10,261 nucleotides of DNA from Mucilaginibacter sp. Lineage in GTDB: Bacteria; Bacteroidota; Bacteroidia; Sphingobacteriales; Sphingobacteriaceae. Of this stretch, positions 1-6,760 are shown piece by piece (positions within the stretch are counted from its first letter, which is position 1; every line of letters begins with the position of its first letter). Made by a program: the position numbers and the translations under genes. The notes beneath the pieces are model-generated. The model had not been told where the DNA came from and did no database searches. It saw only the letters and a program-made list of their open reading frames with translations. The stretch lies in assembly GCA_014376655.1 (NCBI GenBank), contig JACMRC010000512.1:1-10261 (forward strand), in the 5' to 3' direction.

Positions 1-1581
1 CGCGAAAACAAGAATTACCAAACAATAAAGTTTGCCTTGCCCGCCTTACGTGATGGTTGTATCGTTGAATATACCTATCGGTTTGACACCCCCTGGTTTG
101 ATAATTTTCATGAGTGGCACTTCCAGGGCGATATACCCAAGGTACGCTCAAAATACGAGCCGCATATACCTGCCTTTTGGACCTATAACGCAGTGTTAAG
201 AGGCAGCCAAAAGTTAACTAAAAATACGTCAGAGCGCGAAATTCAATGTTTTGTGTTTGGTGCGTCAAAAGGTGATTGTCTTCATTCTACTTATGAAATG
301 GATAATATTCCGGCGTTTGTTACTGAAGACTATATGACGACTCCTAAAAATTTTATGTCGGCCATTTATTTTGAGCTTTCGGAGTATACACACCCTTATA
401 CCGGCGATCATAAAAAGGTGTCTGTACAATGGAAAGACGTAGAGAACCAATTAAAAAAAGAAGATTATTTTGGTGTACAGTTAAGAAAAAAAGACCTGTT
501 AAAAGACAGAATATCGCCTATAATTGCCTATGCAACAGATCCATTAGCCAAAGCAAAAGCGGTTTACAACTATATTAAGCAAAATATAAAGTGGACAAAC
601 GCGGGTGGCATCTACAGCCCGGATATCCGCACCGCGTTAGACAGACATTATGGTTCGGTAGCGGACATAAACCTATCACTGGTATCGGCACTAAACGCGG
701 CCGGCATTAGTGCCGACGCTGTATTACTATCAACCCGGGATAATGGTATAGTTAACAAACTGTATCCTGTTATTAAAGAGTTTAATTATGTTATTGCACG
801 AGTTACCATTACAGATAAAACCTACTTGCTTGATGCTACAGATGCCATGCTATCCTTCGGGATGTTGCCAATGCGTTGCCTGAACGATAAAGGCAGAGCA
901 ATAAGCATGGACAAACCATCAGAATGGGTTGACCTGCTGGCAAATCAAAATCAAAACACTACCTATTTATTTAACCTGACTTTACAGGACGACGGAAAGT
1001 TAAAGGGTTCGCTAATAAACCGAACATCGGGCTATGCCGCTTATGAGAAGCGCAAGGCAATTAAAAAATTCAACACACTACAGGAGTATGTAGAGAATTT
1101 GGATGAAAAACTACTAAAGATAAAGATCCTAAAATCCACCGTGACAAATGTTGACAGCCTTGACATGCCTGTAGTTGAAAATTACGAAGTAGAGTTAGAG
1201 GGTTACAATAACCTCAACCATGCAAGCTTAAGCTTTAACCCATATTTGTTTAACCGCGTAGTAACAAATCCGTTTAAACTGGCCGACCGCACCTACCCTG
1301 TGGATTGGGGAATGCCCTCTGACACAAAAATTGTATTAAATATGATATTGCCTGATGGGTATACGTTAGAAAATGAGCCTAAGCCGGAATCGATATCCTT
1401 ACCAAATGATGGCGGCAGGTTTATGGTGATGTATCAGCCTAATGGTAATTCGTTTTCGTTCTCTAATATAATTTCATTTAAAAAACCGGTTTACACAAGT
1501 GATGAATACCAGTCGTTAAAAGAGCTTTACAACAAAATAATACTGGAAGAAAAATCAGAAATGATCTTTAAGAAAAAATAA
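1..1581 (+). CDS. Secreted DUF3857/transglutaminase-like family protein, catalytically degenerate (5' partial)
   Basis: The frame is open from the first base (R-E-N-K-N-Y-Q-T-I-K-F-A-L-P) to TAA at 1579-1581. The real start lies left of the window, and the TTG at 37 is an internal Leu. Alignment with the next gene suggests about 138 N-terminal residues are missing, including the presumed signal peptide. The visible 526 codons hold the end of the DUF3857 domain, a conserved EDYMTTPKNF stretch (about codons 105-116), a transglutaminase-core-like domain (about 185-285) and a DUF3858-like C-terminal region. At the usual nucleophile position (GxC) the sequence reads G-S-V, with Val at codon 220. 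The usual His is Tyr at codon 263 (FNYVI). Only the Asp of LDATD (codon 278) remains, so transamidase or protease activity is unlikely. By eye about half of the residues match the next gene, so the two are tandem paralogues. Family function is unknown. A binding or structural role at the envelope is inference. Confidence 0.9.
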   Translation, partial: RENKNYQTIKFALPALRDGCIVEYTYRFDTPWFDNFHEWHFQGDIPKVRSKYEPHIPAFWTYNAVLRGSQKLTKNTSEREIQCFVFGASKGDCLHSTYEMDNIPAFVTEDYMTTPKNFMSAIYFELSEYTHPYTGDHKKVSVQWKDVENQLKKEDYFGVQLRKKDLLKDRISPIIAYATDPLAKAKAVYNYIKQNIKWTNAGGIYSPDIRTALDRHYGSVADINLSLVSALNAAGISADAVLLSTRDNGIVNKLYPVIKEFNYVIARVTITDKTYLLDATDAMLSFGMLPMRCLNDKGRAISMDKPSEWVDLLANQNQNTTYLFNLTLQDDGKLKGSLINRTSGYAAYEKRKAIKKFNTLQEYVENLDEKLLKIKILKSTVTNVDSLDMPVVENYEVELEGYNNLNHASLSFNPYLFNRVVTNPFKLADRTYPVDWGMPSDTKIVLNMILPDGYTLENEPKPESISLPNDGGRFMVMYQPNGNSFSFSNIISFKKPVYTSDEYQSLKELYNKIILEEKSEMIFKKK

Positions 1582-1602
1582 CAATAATATTTAATAGCAA
1601 CT

Positions 1603-3597
1603 ATGAAAAACCTATTACTTATCACTTTTATTTTATTAAGCATACCATATGTTACTGTTGCACAAGAACGTAAAACGGCAGTTGAAATTTTGCAGGAGGT
1701 AACCAGGCGAAAAGCTCAAGTGCGGGTGAATACCGAGATGGACAGCTATCCGCCCGATCCATCGGCACATGCTTTTGCGCTTGCCGAAAACGGCGACGTA
1801 AGTTTACAATTTTTTAGGGGGCGCAGCTTAAGGCTTATATATTATTACAGCACAACAATAAAAATATTGGACGAGCAGGGTTTTAAAAACGCGACTGTAG
1901 AAATACCATTTTATGGCGAAGAAACTGTTTTTGCTATAAACGGCTCTACCACTTATAAAGATGCTGATGGACATTATAAAACCCAGGGCATAACGGGAGA
2001 TATGATATATAAAATAAAGCAAAACAGGTATCAAAATGTTATAAAGTTTGCCTTGCCCGCATTAAAGCCTGGCTGCGTAATTGAGTATAAATACGCCATA
2101 GCATCGCCCTATTTTGATAACTTTCACCCATGGCATTTTGAAGGTGACATACCTAAAGTGCATTCAGAGTTCCAGATGAGTATTCCGGCTTTCTTAACTT
2201 ACAATGTTGCTTTAAGGGGTGCCTTAAACCCAAGTAAAAATGTAACCAACATCAATCCAAAAGCATATCATATTAATGGCGAAGAATACGACGTTAAATA
2301 TACAAAGGTAGGTATGGACAATGTACCTGCCTTTATACCTGAAGATTATATGACCGCGCCAAAGAATTTTACATCGGCGCTGTATTTTGAGCTTTCGCAA
2401 TTTACCAGCATTGTTACCGGCGGGGTATATAACATAGCCAATAAATGGGACGATGTTGACAAAAGGCTTAGAAAAGATGATTATTTTGGCGACCAGATCA
2501 AAAAGAAAACCCTATTAAAATCGGCCATTAAACCATTAATCGAGGGCAAAACTGACACCCTGGAAAGGGCAAAAGTCGCTTTTGCTTATATACAAAAAAA
2601 CATAAAATGGAACGGTATTTATAGTACCGGGAGTGAGGATATCCGTAAGGCGCTGGATAAACATACCGGAGACGTGGGTGATATAAATCTGGCTTTGGTA
2701 TCAGCCCTTAATGCCACGGGGTTAGTCGCCGAGGTTGTGCTAATCTCAACCCGAGACCATGGGATAATTAACAAACTGTACCCGGTTATTACTGATTTTG
2801 ATTATGTGATAGCTAAGGTAACTATCGGCAATAAAGTCTATTTTCTTGATGCTACCGACCCGTTGTTAGGTTTCGGGATGTTGCCTTTACGCAGCCTTAA
2901 TGACCAGGGCCGCGTAGTAAGTTTTGACAAACCATCTTATTGGATTGATATCACCACTCAACAAACAGCAAACCGAACCGTTCTGCTTAACTTAAATTTC
3001 CAGGAAAGCGGAAAACTAAAAGGCACTTTTACGTTATATTCTAAAAGTTATGCAGCATATAGTGACCGCAAGGCCATTAAAAACTTTAATACCTTTGATG
3101 AATATGTAGAGCACCTGGATGAGTTGACGCCAAAACTGAAGATCCTTAAATCAAATGTTTCAAACCTGGATAGTTTAGATTTACCGTTAACTATAACACT
3201 TGATGTAGAAATTAATGCTGTGGACGCTACTGATAATAACAGGCTTAGTTTTAACCCTTATCTTTTTGATAGAATAACTGTTAATCCTTTTAAGCTGGAT
3301 AAGCGGATATATCCGGTTGATTGGGCCATGCCGTCTGACACAAAGTTTGTTCTGCAGATGCAATTGCCAGAAGGATATACTATTGAAAGCCCGCCCGAAG
3401 ATTATTCTGTAGCCTTACCAAATCAGGGTGGCAGCTTTATTACAAAATACATTCCGGGTACAAATTCGTTTACATTTTCGCACATTATATCATTAAAAAA
3501 ATCAGTTTATCTAACAGAAGAATACCCACCTCTTAAAGAGCTTTATAATAAGATCATATTATCAGAAAAAAATGAAATGGTTTTTAAGAAAAAATAA
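1603..3597 (+). CDS. Secreted DUF3857/transglutaminase-like/DUF3858 protein, catalytically degenerate
   Basis: The protein has 664 residues and a clear type I signal peptide (MKNLLLITFILLSIPYVTVA, cleavage likely A20|Q21), so it is exported to the periplasm or cell surface. After it come a DUF3857 beta-rich domain (about 50-250), the shared motif EDYMTAPKNF, a transglutaminase-core-like domain (about 320-420) and a C-terminal DUF3858-like domain ending in FKKK. The transglutaminase site is degenerate in the same way as in the gene before it: G-D-V-G-D-I-N-L puts Val358 where the Cys should be, Tyr401 (DYVIA) replaces the His, and Asp416 (LDATD) is kept. The same loss in both paralogues suggests a subfamily trait rather than recent decay, because the frame is intact. 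The ATG lies 21 nt after the previous stop with no Shine-Dalgarno sequence, as is usual in Bacteroidota. It is probably co-transcribed with both neighbours. No substrate can be named. Confidence 0.93.
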   Translation: MKNLLLITFILLSIPYVTVAQERKTAVEILQEVTRRKAQVRVNTEMDSYPPDPSAHAFALAENGDVSLQFFRGRSLRLIYYYSTTIKILDEQGFKNATVEIPFYGEETVFAINGSTTYKDADGHYKTQGITGDMIYKIKQNRYQNVIKFALPALKPGCVIEYKYAIASPYFDNFHPWHFEGDIPKVHSEFQMSIPAFLTYNVALRGALNPSKNVTNINPKAYHINGEEYDVKYTKVGMDNVPAFIPEDYMTAPKNFTSALYFELSQFTSIVTGGVYNIANKWDDVDKRLRKDDYFGDQIKKKTLLKSAIKPLIEGKTDTLERAKVAFAYIQKNIKWNGIYSTGSEDIRKALDKHTGDVGDINLALVSALNATGLVAEVVLISTRDHGIINKLYPVITDFDYVIAKVTIGNKVYFLDATDPLLGFGMLPLRSLNDQGRVVSFDKPSYWIDITTQQTANRTVLLNLNFQESGKLKGTFTLYSKSYAAYSDRKAIKNFNTFDEYVEHLDELTPKLKILKSNVSNLDSLDLPLTITLDVEINAVDATDNNRLSFNPYLFDRITVNPFKLDKRIYPVDWAMPSDTKFVLQMQLPEGYTIESPPEDYSVALPNQGGSFITKYIPGTNSFTFSHIISLKKSVYLTEEYPPLKELYNKIILSEKNEMVFKKK

Positions 3598-3598
3598 T

Positions 3599-5503
3599 AT
3601 GAGATCATTCTTACTAACACCTGCCTTATTAATTATTGGCCTATCGGCTACAGCGCAAGGGGCTTACGATGCCAGCTTGATTGCTAAAAACTTATTGCCA
3701 TACGCAAGCGCCATAATGCGTAACAAAGAAGAAACTATCGAAGTAAAATCATTAGACAATACTATTTATCATGTAAAAGCGGCTATAACTATATTAAACA
3801 AAAACGGTAATGACCAGGCGCATATTTTTATATGGCACAATAAAAGTACTACCATTAAATATGCCAAAGGGGTTGTTTATGATGCATGGGGGAAAAAGAT
3901 CAGCAAATTTTCTGAAAGTGACTTTACCGACGCAAGTGCAGCCAATAATTTTTCGCTGTTTGAAGATTCGCGTGTGCTGCATTTTATACCTGCTGTTACC
4001 GATTACCCATATACTATTGAGTATGAGTATGAAGTACGATCAAAACAATCGCTTAACTTTCAAAACTGGCAGCCAAACCGCAACACAGGTATGGCTATTG
4101 AAAAAAGCTCGTACACGTTTATTTGTAAACCCGATTTTAATATTCGCTATAAAGAAACCAATCTACCTACAAAAGTTACTATTGGCACTGCAAACGGCTT
4201 AAAAACCTACAGTTGGTCTACAAGCAATGTTAAGGCAATTAAAGAAGAGCCATATAGCCCCAACGTTTATAATTACGCCAGCACCGTTAAAATTGCTCCC
4301 GAAAAATTCTCCTATGAAGGCATAGGCGGCTCCTTTACCAACTGGAACGAGCTTGGCAAATGGGTTTCTGATAATTTGTTAGTCAACAGGGATCAATTAC
4401 CCGATGCAACCAAAGCCTATATAAAAGAACTCACCAAAGACCTAACCGACCCAAAGCAAAAGGCAAAAAAAATATACGAGTATATGCAGCAAAAAACGCA
4501 TTATATAAGTATCCAGGTAGGTATTGGCGGCTACCAGCCCTTTAAAGCTGCGGATGTTGACAAACTAAACTATGGTGATTGTAAAGCGCTGGTAAATTAC
4601 ACACAGGCATTGCTTAAAGTTGCCGATATACCATCATACTATTGCATGGTTGAAGCAGGTGGTAATAAAACCAGTATGTTAAATGATTTTGCCAGCATGG
4701 ACCAAGGTAACCACGTTATTTTATGCTTACCCTTTAAAAATGACACTACCTGGTTAGAATGTACCAGTCAGAAGATCCCGTTTGGATTCTTAAGCGATTT
4801 TACTGACGACCGCACCGTGATTGCCTGTACGCCAGAAGGTGGCAAATTATTACATACGCCCAAATACCCGGCACAGGCCAATTTGCAGCTTCGCAAAGGT
4901 AATTTTACCATCAATGAAAAAGGTGAACTATCAGGCGATATGGAAACGGTTTTTAAAGGTGTGCAGTACGACAACCGGGAATCGCTGATAAACACTTCTA
5001 AAACAGAACAGGTTAAGGAGTTAGCCAATATATATCCAATAAACAACCTGGAGGTTGAGACGATCAGTTTTAAACAAGATAAAACCAGCCAACCTGCAAC
5101 TACCGAATATTTAAAACTGGCCGCGCGCGATTATGCCTCAGGCAATGTAAACAAGTTGTACTTCCAGGTAAACTCAGTAAACCATGCGGGGCATGCCCCG
5201 CGCGAGGTTAGGAACAGGCAAACTGATCTTTATATTAATGAGGGTTTTACTGACAATGATGAGATAAGCTATACCTTACCAGCCGGCTATCGGTTGGAAA
5301 AAACGCCGCTTGACATTAATATCAGCAAACCGTTTGGAAGCTACTCGGCTAAAGTGATTTTAAAAGGCGAAAAGCTGGTTTACAGTCGTAAAATGCAGCT
5401 GATAGATGGCACTTATACTAAAGAAGTATACCAGGATTTTGTAGATTTCTATCAACGGGCTATTGACGCGGATAATTATAGCGTAACGCTTGTAAAAAAA
5501 TAA
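3599..5503 (+). CDS. Secreted DUF3857/transglutaminase-like protein with retained Cys and His
   Basis: I place the start at ATG 3599, one base after the preceding TAA. It gives 634 residues beginning with a good signal peptide (MRSFLLTPALLIIGLSATA, cleavage likely A19|Q20). The in-frame ATG at 3572 would add nine polar residues and overlap the upstream gene by 26 nt. Domain order is DUF3857 (about 45-210), transglutaminase core (about 255-395) and DUF3858-like C-terminus (about 510-630). Unlike the two genes before it, it keeps the catalytic core: GDCKAL with Cys328 and GNHVIL with His372. The third position is Glu387 (WLECTS) where Asp is usual, which may still serve. It is therefore the only member of the array likely to be a cysteine-dependent transglutaminase or peptidase. 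It is much more diverged from the other two than they are from each other. The one-base gap implies translational coupling. The true substrate is unknown. Confidence 0.92.
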   Translation: MRSFLLTPALLIIGLSATAQGAYDASLIAKNLLPYASAIMRNKEETIEVKSLDNTIYHVKAAITILNKNGNDQAHIFIWHNKSTTIKYAKGVVYDAWGKKISKFSESDFTDASAANNFSLFEDSRVLHFIPAVTDYPYTIEYEYEVRSKQSLNFQNWQPNRNTGMAIEKSSYTFICKPDFNIRYKETNLPTKVTIGTANGLKTYSWSTSNVKAIKEEPYSPNVYNYASTVKIAPEKFSYEGIGGSFTNWNELGKWVSDNLLVNRDQLPDATKAYIKELTKDLTDPKQKAKKIYEYMQQKTHYISIQVGIGGYQPFKAADVDKLNYGDCKALVNYTQALLKVADIPSYYCMVEAGGNKTSMLNDFASMDQGNHVILCLPFKNDTTWLECTSQKIPFGFLSDFTDDRTVIACTPEGGKLLHTPKYPAQANLQLRKGNFTINEKGELSGDMETVFKGVQYDNRESLINTSKTEQVKELANIYPINNLEVETISFKQDKTSQPATTEYLKLAARDYASGNVNKLYFQVNSVNHAGHAPREVRNRQTDLYINEGFTDNDEISYTLPAGYRLEKTPLDINISKPFGSYSAKVILKGEKLVYSRKMQLIDGTYTKEVYQDFVDFYQRAIDADNYSVTLVKK

Positions 5504-5620
5504 CTAACTAAATATCCAGATCCCTAAGATTATTCCCAATACCATTATTACATAAAGTAGTATTTCGTTGCCTGCAAAGCGTTTGTACTTTGTCCAGAAT
5601 GAATAATCTTGCTTAGCCAT
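5504..5620 (-). CDS. Small single-span membrane protein, 38 aa
   Basis: On the minus strand an ATG at 5620-5618 opens a 38-codon frame ending in TAG at 5506-5504. The product starts MAKQDYSFWTKYKRFAGNEI, a charged and aromatic segment of about 20 residues. An uninterrupted hydrophobic stretch (LLYVIMVLGIILGIWIF) follows and runs almost to the C-terminus. This is the layout of a tail-anchored or single-pass inner-membrane protein. Lysine- and arginine-rich residues before the helix suggest an N-in orientation. The stop codon directly abuts the stop of the convergent DUF3857 gene, leaving no room for a terminator between them. It lies in the same orientation as the NlpC/P60 lipoprotein gene upstream, separated by the 382-bp element described below. 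The hydrophobic pattern and tight packing support it as a real gene. I do not recognise its family with certainty, and its function is unknown. Confidence 0.68.
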   Translation of the reverse strand: MAKQDYSFWTKYKRFAGNEILLYVIMVLGIILGIWIFS

Positions 5621-5628
5621 ATTGATTG

Positions 5629-5636
5629 CAAAAATA
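5629..5636 (-). promoter_or_regulatory. Possible Bacteroidota -7 promoter box for the small membrane protein
   Basis: The minus strand reads TATTTTTG, an exact match to the Bacteroidota -7 consensus TAnnTTTG, ending 8 nt before the small gene's ATG. A start here would give an almost leaderless mRNA. No convincing TTG-type -33 element is seen about 20 nt upstream, so the match may be chance in AT-rich DNA. Confidence 0.22.
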
Positions 5637-5665
5637 TTGAATTATATTTAGTTAACGGATAAAAA

Positions 5666-5675
5666 AGGAAGAAGG
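5666..5675. repeat. Target-site duplication, left copy (10 bp)
   Basis: AGGAAGAAGG directly precedes the left terminal inverted repeat. An identical copy directly follows the right inverted repeat at 6058-6067, as expected from a staggered-cut insertion. Confidence 0.8.
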
Positions 5676-5697
5676 CAGGGAAATCGCTTTTAACTTT
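5676..5697 (+). repeat. Left terminal inverted repeat (22 bp)
   Basis: It begins CAGGGAAATCGC and ends TTTTAACTTT. All 22 bases are the exact reverse complement of 6036-6057. Pairing breaks at the next inner base (G5698 against A6035). Confidence 0.88.
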
Positions 5698-5890
5698 GCT
5701 ATTAATTTGCGTCTAAACCCATCGGCAAAAGTTTCCCTTTTTTGTAATTCAGTGCTTTTTGGGTACCTTTGTAAGGTTCCACCTCCGCTTGGACCGATAC
5801 CGTGCCTTTCCAGCGATAAATTCGGCAAAGAAAATGAATTTCTTTATGCTATTGCATTAATAGACAGATATTTAAGTTAAAAATACAACT

Positions 5891-5989
5891 GTGAAATCGT
5901 GTGATAGAATGTGATTTCGTGTAATAATCGCGTGATAGCGTGTGATTTCGTGTAATAACCGCGTGATATAGTGTGATAAAATGTAGTAA
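5891..5989. repeat. Degenerate tandem repeat array (31-bp unit) inside the MITE-like element
   Basis: Two adjacent 31-bp units, 5910-5940 and 5941-5971, each begin TGTGATTTCGTGTAATAA and continue to (T/C)CGCGTGATA. They differ at one internal base and at the last few positions. Shorter partial copies flank them: GTGAAATCGTGTGATAGAA from 5891 and GTGTGATAAAATGTAGTAA from 5971. The basic word is GTGTGATA or its variant GTGTAATA, repeated roughly every 10-20 bp. There are no unique spacers. Confidence 0.8.
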
Positions 5990-6035
5990 AGCTGTTTCAA
6001 ACATAGCCTCAAAAGAAGCAACAACAGCCTAAGGA

Positions 6036-6057
6036 AAAGTTAAAAGCGATTTCCCTG
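6036..6057 (-). repeat. Right terminal inverted repeat (22 bp)
   Basis: It begins AAAGTTAAAAGCG and ends ATTTCCCTG, the exact reverse complement of 5676-5697. A transcript crossing the element could pair both ends into a 22-bp stem enclosing the whole insert. Confidence 0.88.
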
Positions 6058-6067
6058 AGGAAGAAGG
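6058..6067. repeat. Target-site duplication, right copy (10 bp)
   Basis: AGGAAGAAGG directly follows the right inverted repeat and is identical to 5666-5675. It ends one base before the stop codon (minus strand) of the NlpC/P60 gene, so the insertion left that gene intact. Confidence 0.8.
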
Positions 6068-6068
6068 C

Positions 6069-6620
6069 CTAATTTTGGACTGATATTAAAGGATCAATGA
6101 TAGATCCCGCCCTTGAGAAGTATTTATAAATAGCACCATGTAAAGGTACCACAATTACACCTTTTGTTGAGCTGGCGTGTACAATATAGCCATTTTGCAG
6201 GTACACACCCACATGGCTAAATTGCTTACCATCAAAATCAAAAAATACCAGGTCGCCTTCTTTTAACTCTTCCTCATATTTGCGTTTTATAACGGCAACT
6301 TGTTGGTAAGTAATGCGTGGCAGGTTAATGCCATATACTTGCTGCTCTAATAATAAAGTAAGGCCCGAGCAGTCTACACCATCCTTATCCAACCCGCCAA
6401 ATTTATAGGGAACGCCGGTCCATAGTTCGATAAAGTTATAAAGACGACCATTTTTAATTGCGTCTTTATCAACACCCATTACAGCTGCGTATTTTTCGGC
6501 AATGCTGGGTTGGGGGTTTACAATTTGCCCCGCTTCACCTTTTAGCACGGCCTTTTTGCTATGGCAAGCCGATAGCATTACAACAGCGCAAAGCAACAAG
6601 ACGTAGCGGTTCAACTTCAT
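6069..6620 (-). CDS. NlpC/P60 family lipoprotein, probable cell-wall endopeptidase
   Basis: I choose ATG 6620-6618, which gives 183 residues starting MKLNRYVLLLCAVVMLSAC: a lipoprotein signal with lipobox LSAC and lipidated Cys19. Upstream in-frame codons to 6704 would bury this signal and run through a repeat-bearing spacer. Residues about 55-165 form an NlpC/P60 domain: YKFGG, the nucleophile in DCSGL (Cys84), EGDLVFF, the catalytic His in SHVGVYL (His136) and a third polar residue in VHASS (His148). Family members cleave peptide bonds in murein stem peptides, typically next to D-Glu, so a role in cell-wall remodelling is likely. No acidic run follows the lipidated Cys, so I expect a periplasm-facing rather than surface-exposed lipoprotein. 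It lies 140 nt downstream of mutS on the same strand. The 3' end is flanked by the inserted element and no terminator is seen there. Confidence 0.92.
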   Translation of the reverse strand: MKLNRYVLLLCAVVMLSACHSKKAVLKGEAGQIVNPQPSIAEKYAAVMGVDKDAIKNGRLYNFIELWTGVPYKFGGLDKDGVDCSGLTLLLEQQVYGINLPRITYQQVAVIKRKYEEELKEGDLVFFDFDGKQFSHVGVYLQNGYIVHASSTKGVIVVPLHGAIYKYFSRAGSIIDPLISVQN

Positions 6621-6690
6621 ACCATAAAAGTAATTGGAAAGGTTAAAAGAGGTGCGATGAGGTTTTAAACATATCAACACCATACCCCAC

Positions 6691-6723
6691 GAGACGCAAA
6701 GCATTACGTCTCTACAAAGAGAC
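6691..6723. repeat. Imperfect GAGACG palindrome with two alternative hairpins
   Basis: GAGACG (6691-6696) pairs with CGTCTC (6707-6712) around a 10-nt loop. The overlapping GTCTCT (6708-6713) can instead pair with AGAGAC (6718-6723) around a 4-nt loop. Both hairpins share the middle arm. No U-tract follows in either direction, so this is not a classical terminator. It resembles the short dispersed GTAGAGACG...CGTCTC palindromes I associate with some bacterial genomes; that resemblance is from memory. Confidence 0.55.
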
Positions 6724-6730
6724 TAAACTC

Positions 6731-6757
6731 GAAATTGAACATCCGAAATTCGAAATT
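6731..6757. repeat. Three GAAATT direct repeats next to the mutS stop
   Basis: GAAATT occurs at 6731-6736, 6745-6750 and 6752-6757, four bases before the mutS stop codon on the minus strand. The stretch may belong to the same dispersed spacer repeat as the GAGACG palindrome. Confidence 0.4.
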
Positions 6758-6760
6758 ACG

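Larger units (their letters stand above)
5676..6057. mobile_element. MITE-like non-autonomous element, 382 bp
   Basis: The segment is bounded by perfect 22-bp terminal inverted repeats (5676-5697 and 6036-6057) and by identical 10-bp direct repeats outside them. This is the signature of a transposed element with target-site duplication. It is too short for a transposase and has no credible gene, so it would need an enzyme supplied in trans. The left half holds small hairpins: 5762-5780 (7 of 8 pairs around a 3-nt loop) and 5827-5845 (AAAGAAA / TTTCTTT around 5 nt). The right half holds a tandem array of GTGTGATA-like words. It inserted one base beyond the stop of the NlpC/P60 gene. A 10-bp duplication is within the range known for IS4-family enzymes, but assigning a family is speculative. 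The perfect inverted repeats suggest a fairly recent or still mobilisable copy. Confidence 0.82.

Noticed and set aside
37..1581. TTG at 37 as the start of the first gene
   Set aside because: The frame is open to base 1 and aligns with the middle of the next gene (FALPALKPGC), so this Leu is internal and the gene is cut by the window edge.
3572..3598. Upstream ATG for the third DUF3857 gene
   Set aside because: It would overlap the previous gene and place charged residues before a signal peptide that begins properly at 3599.
5891..5989. CRISPR-like repeat array
   Set aside because: The 31-bp units are contiguous and degenerate with no unique spacers, and no cas gene is present.
6621..6704. 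Longer N-terminus for the NlpC/P60 protein
   Set aside because: The extra 28 residues would precede a textbook lipoprotein signal and run into the palindromic spacer repeat.
6691..6723. Terminator or attenuator between mutS and the NlpC/P60 gene
   Set aside because: The alternative hairpins look like an attenuator, but no U-tract, leader peptide or ligand-binding fold is visible.
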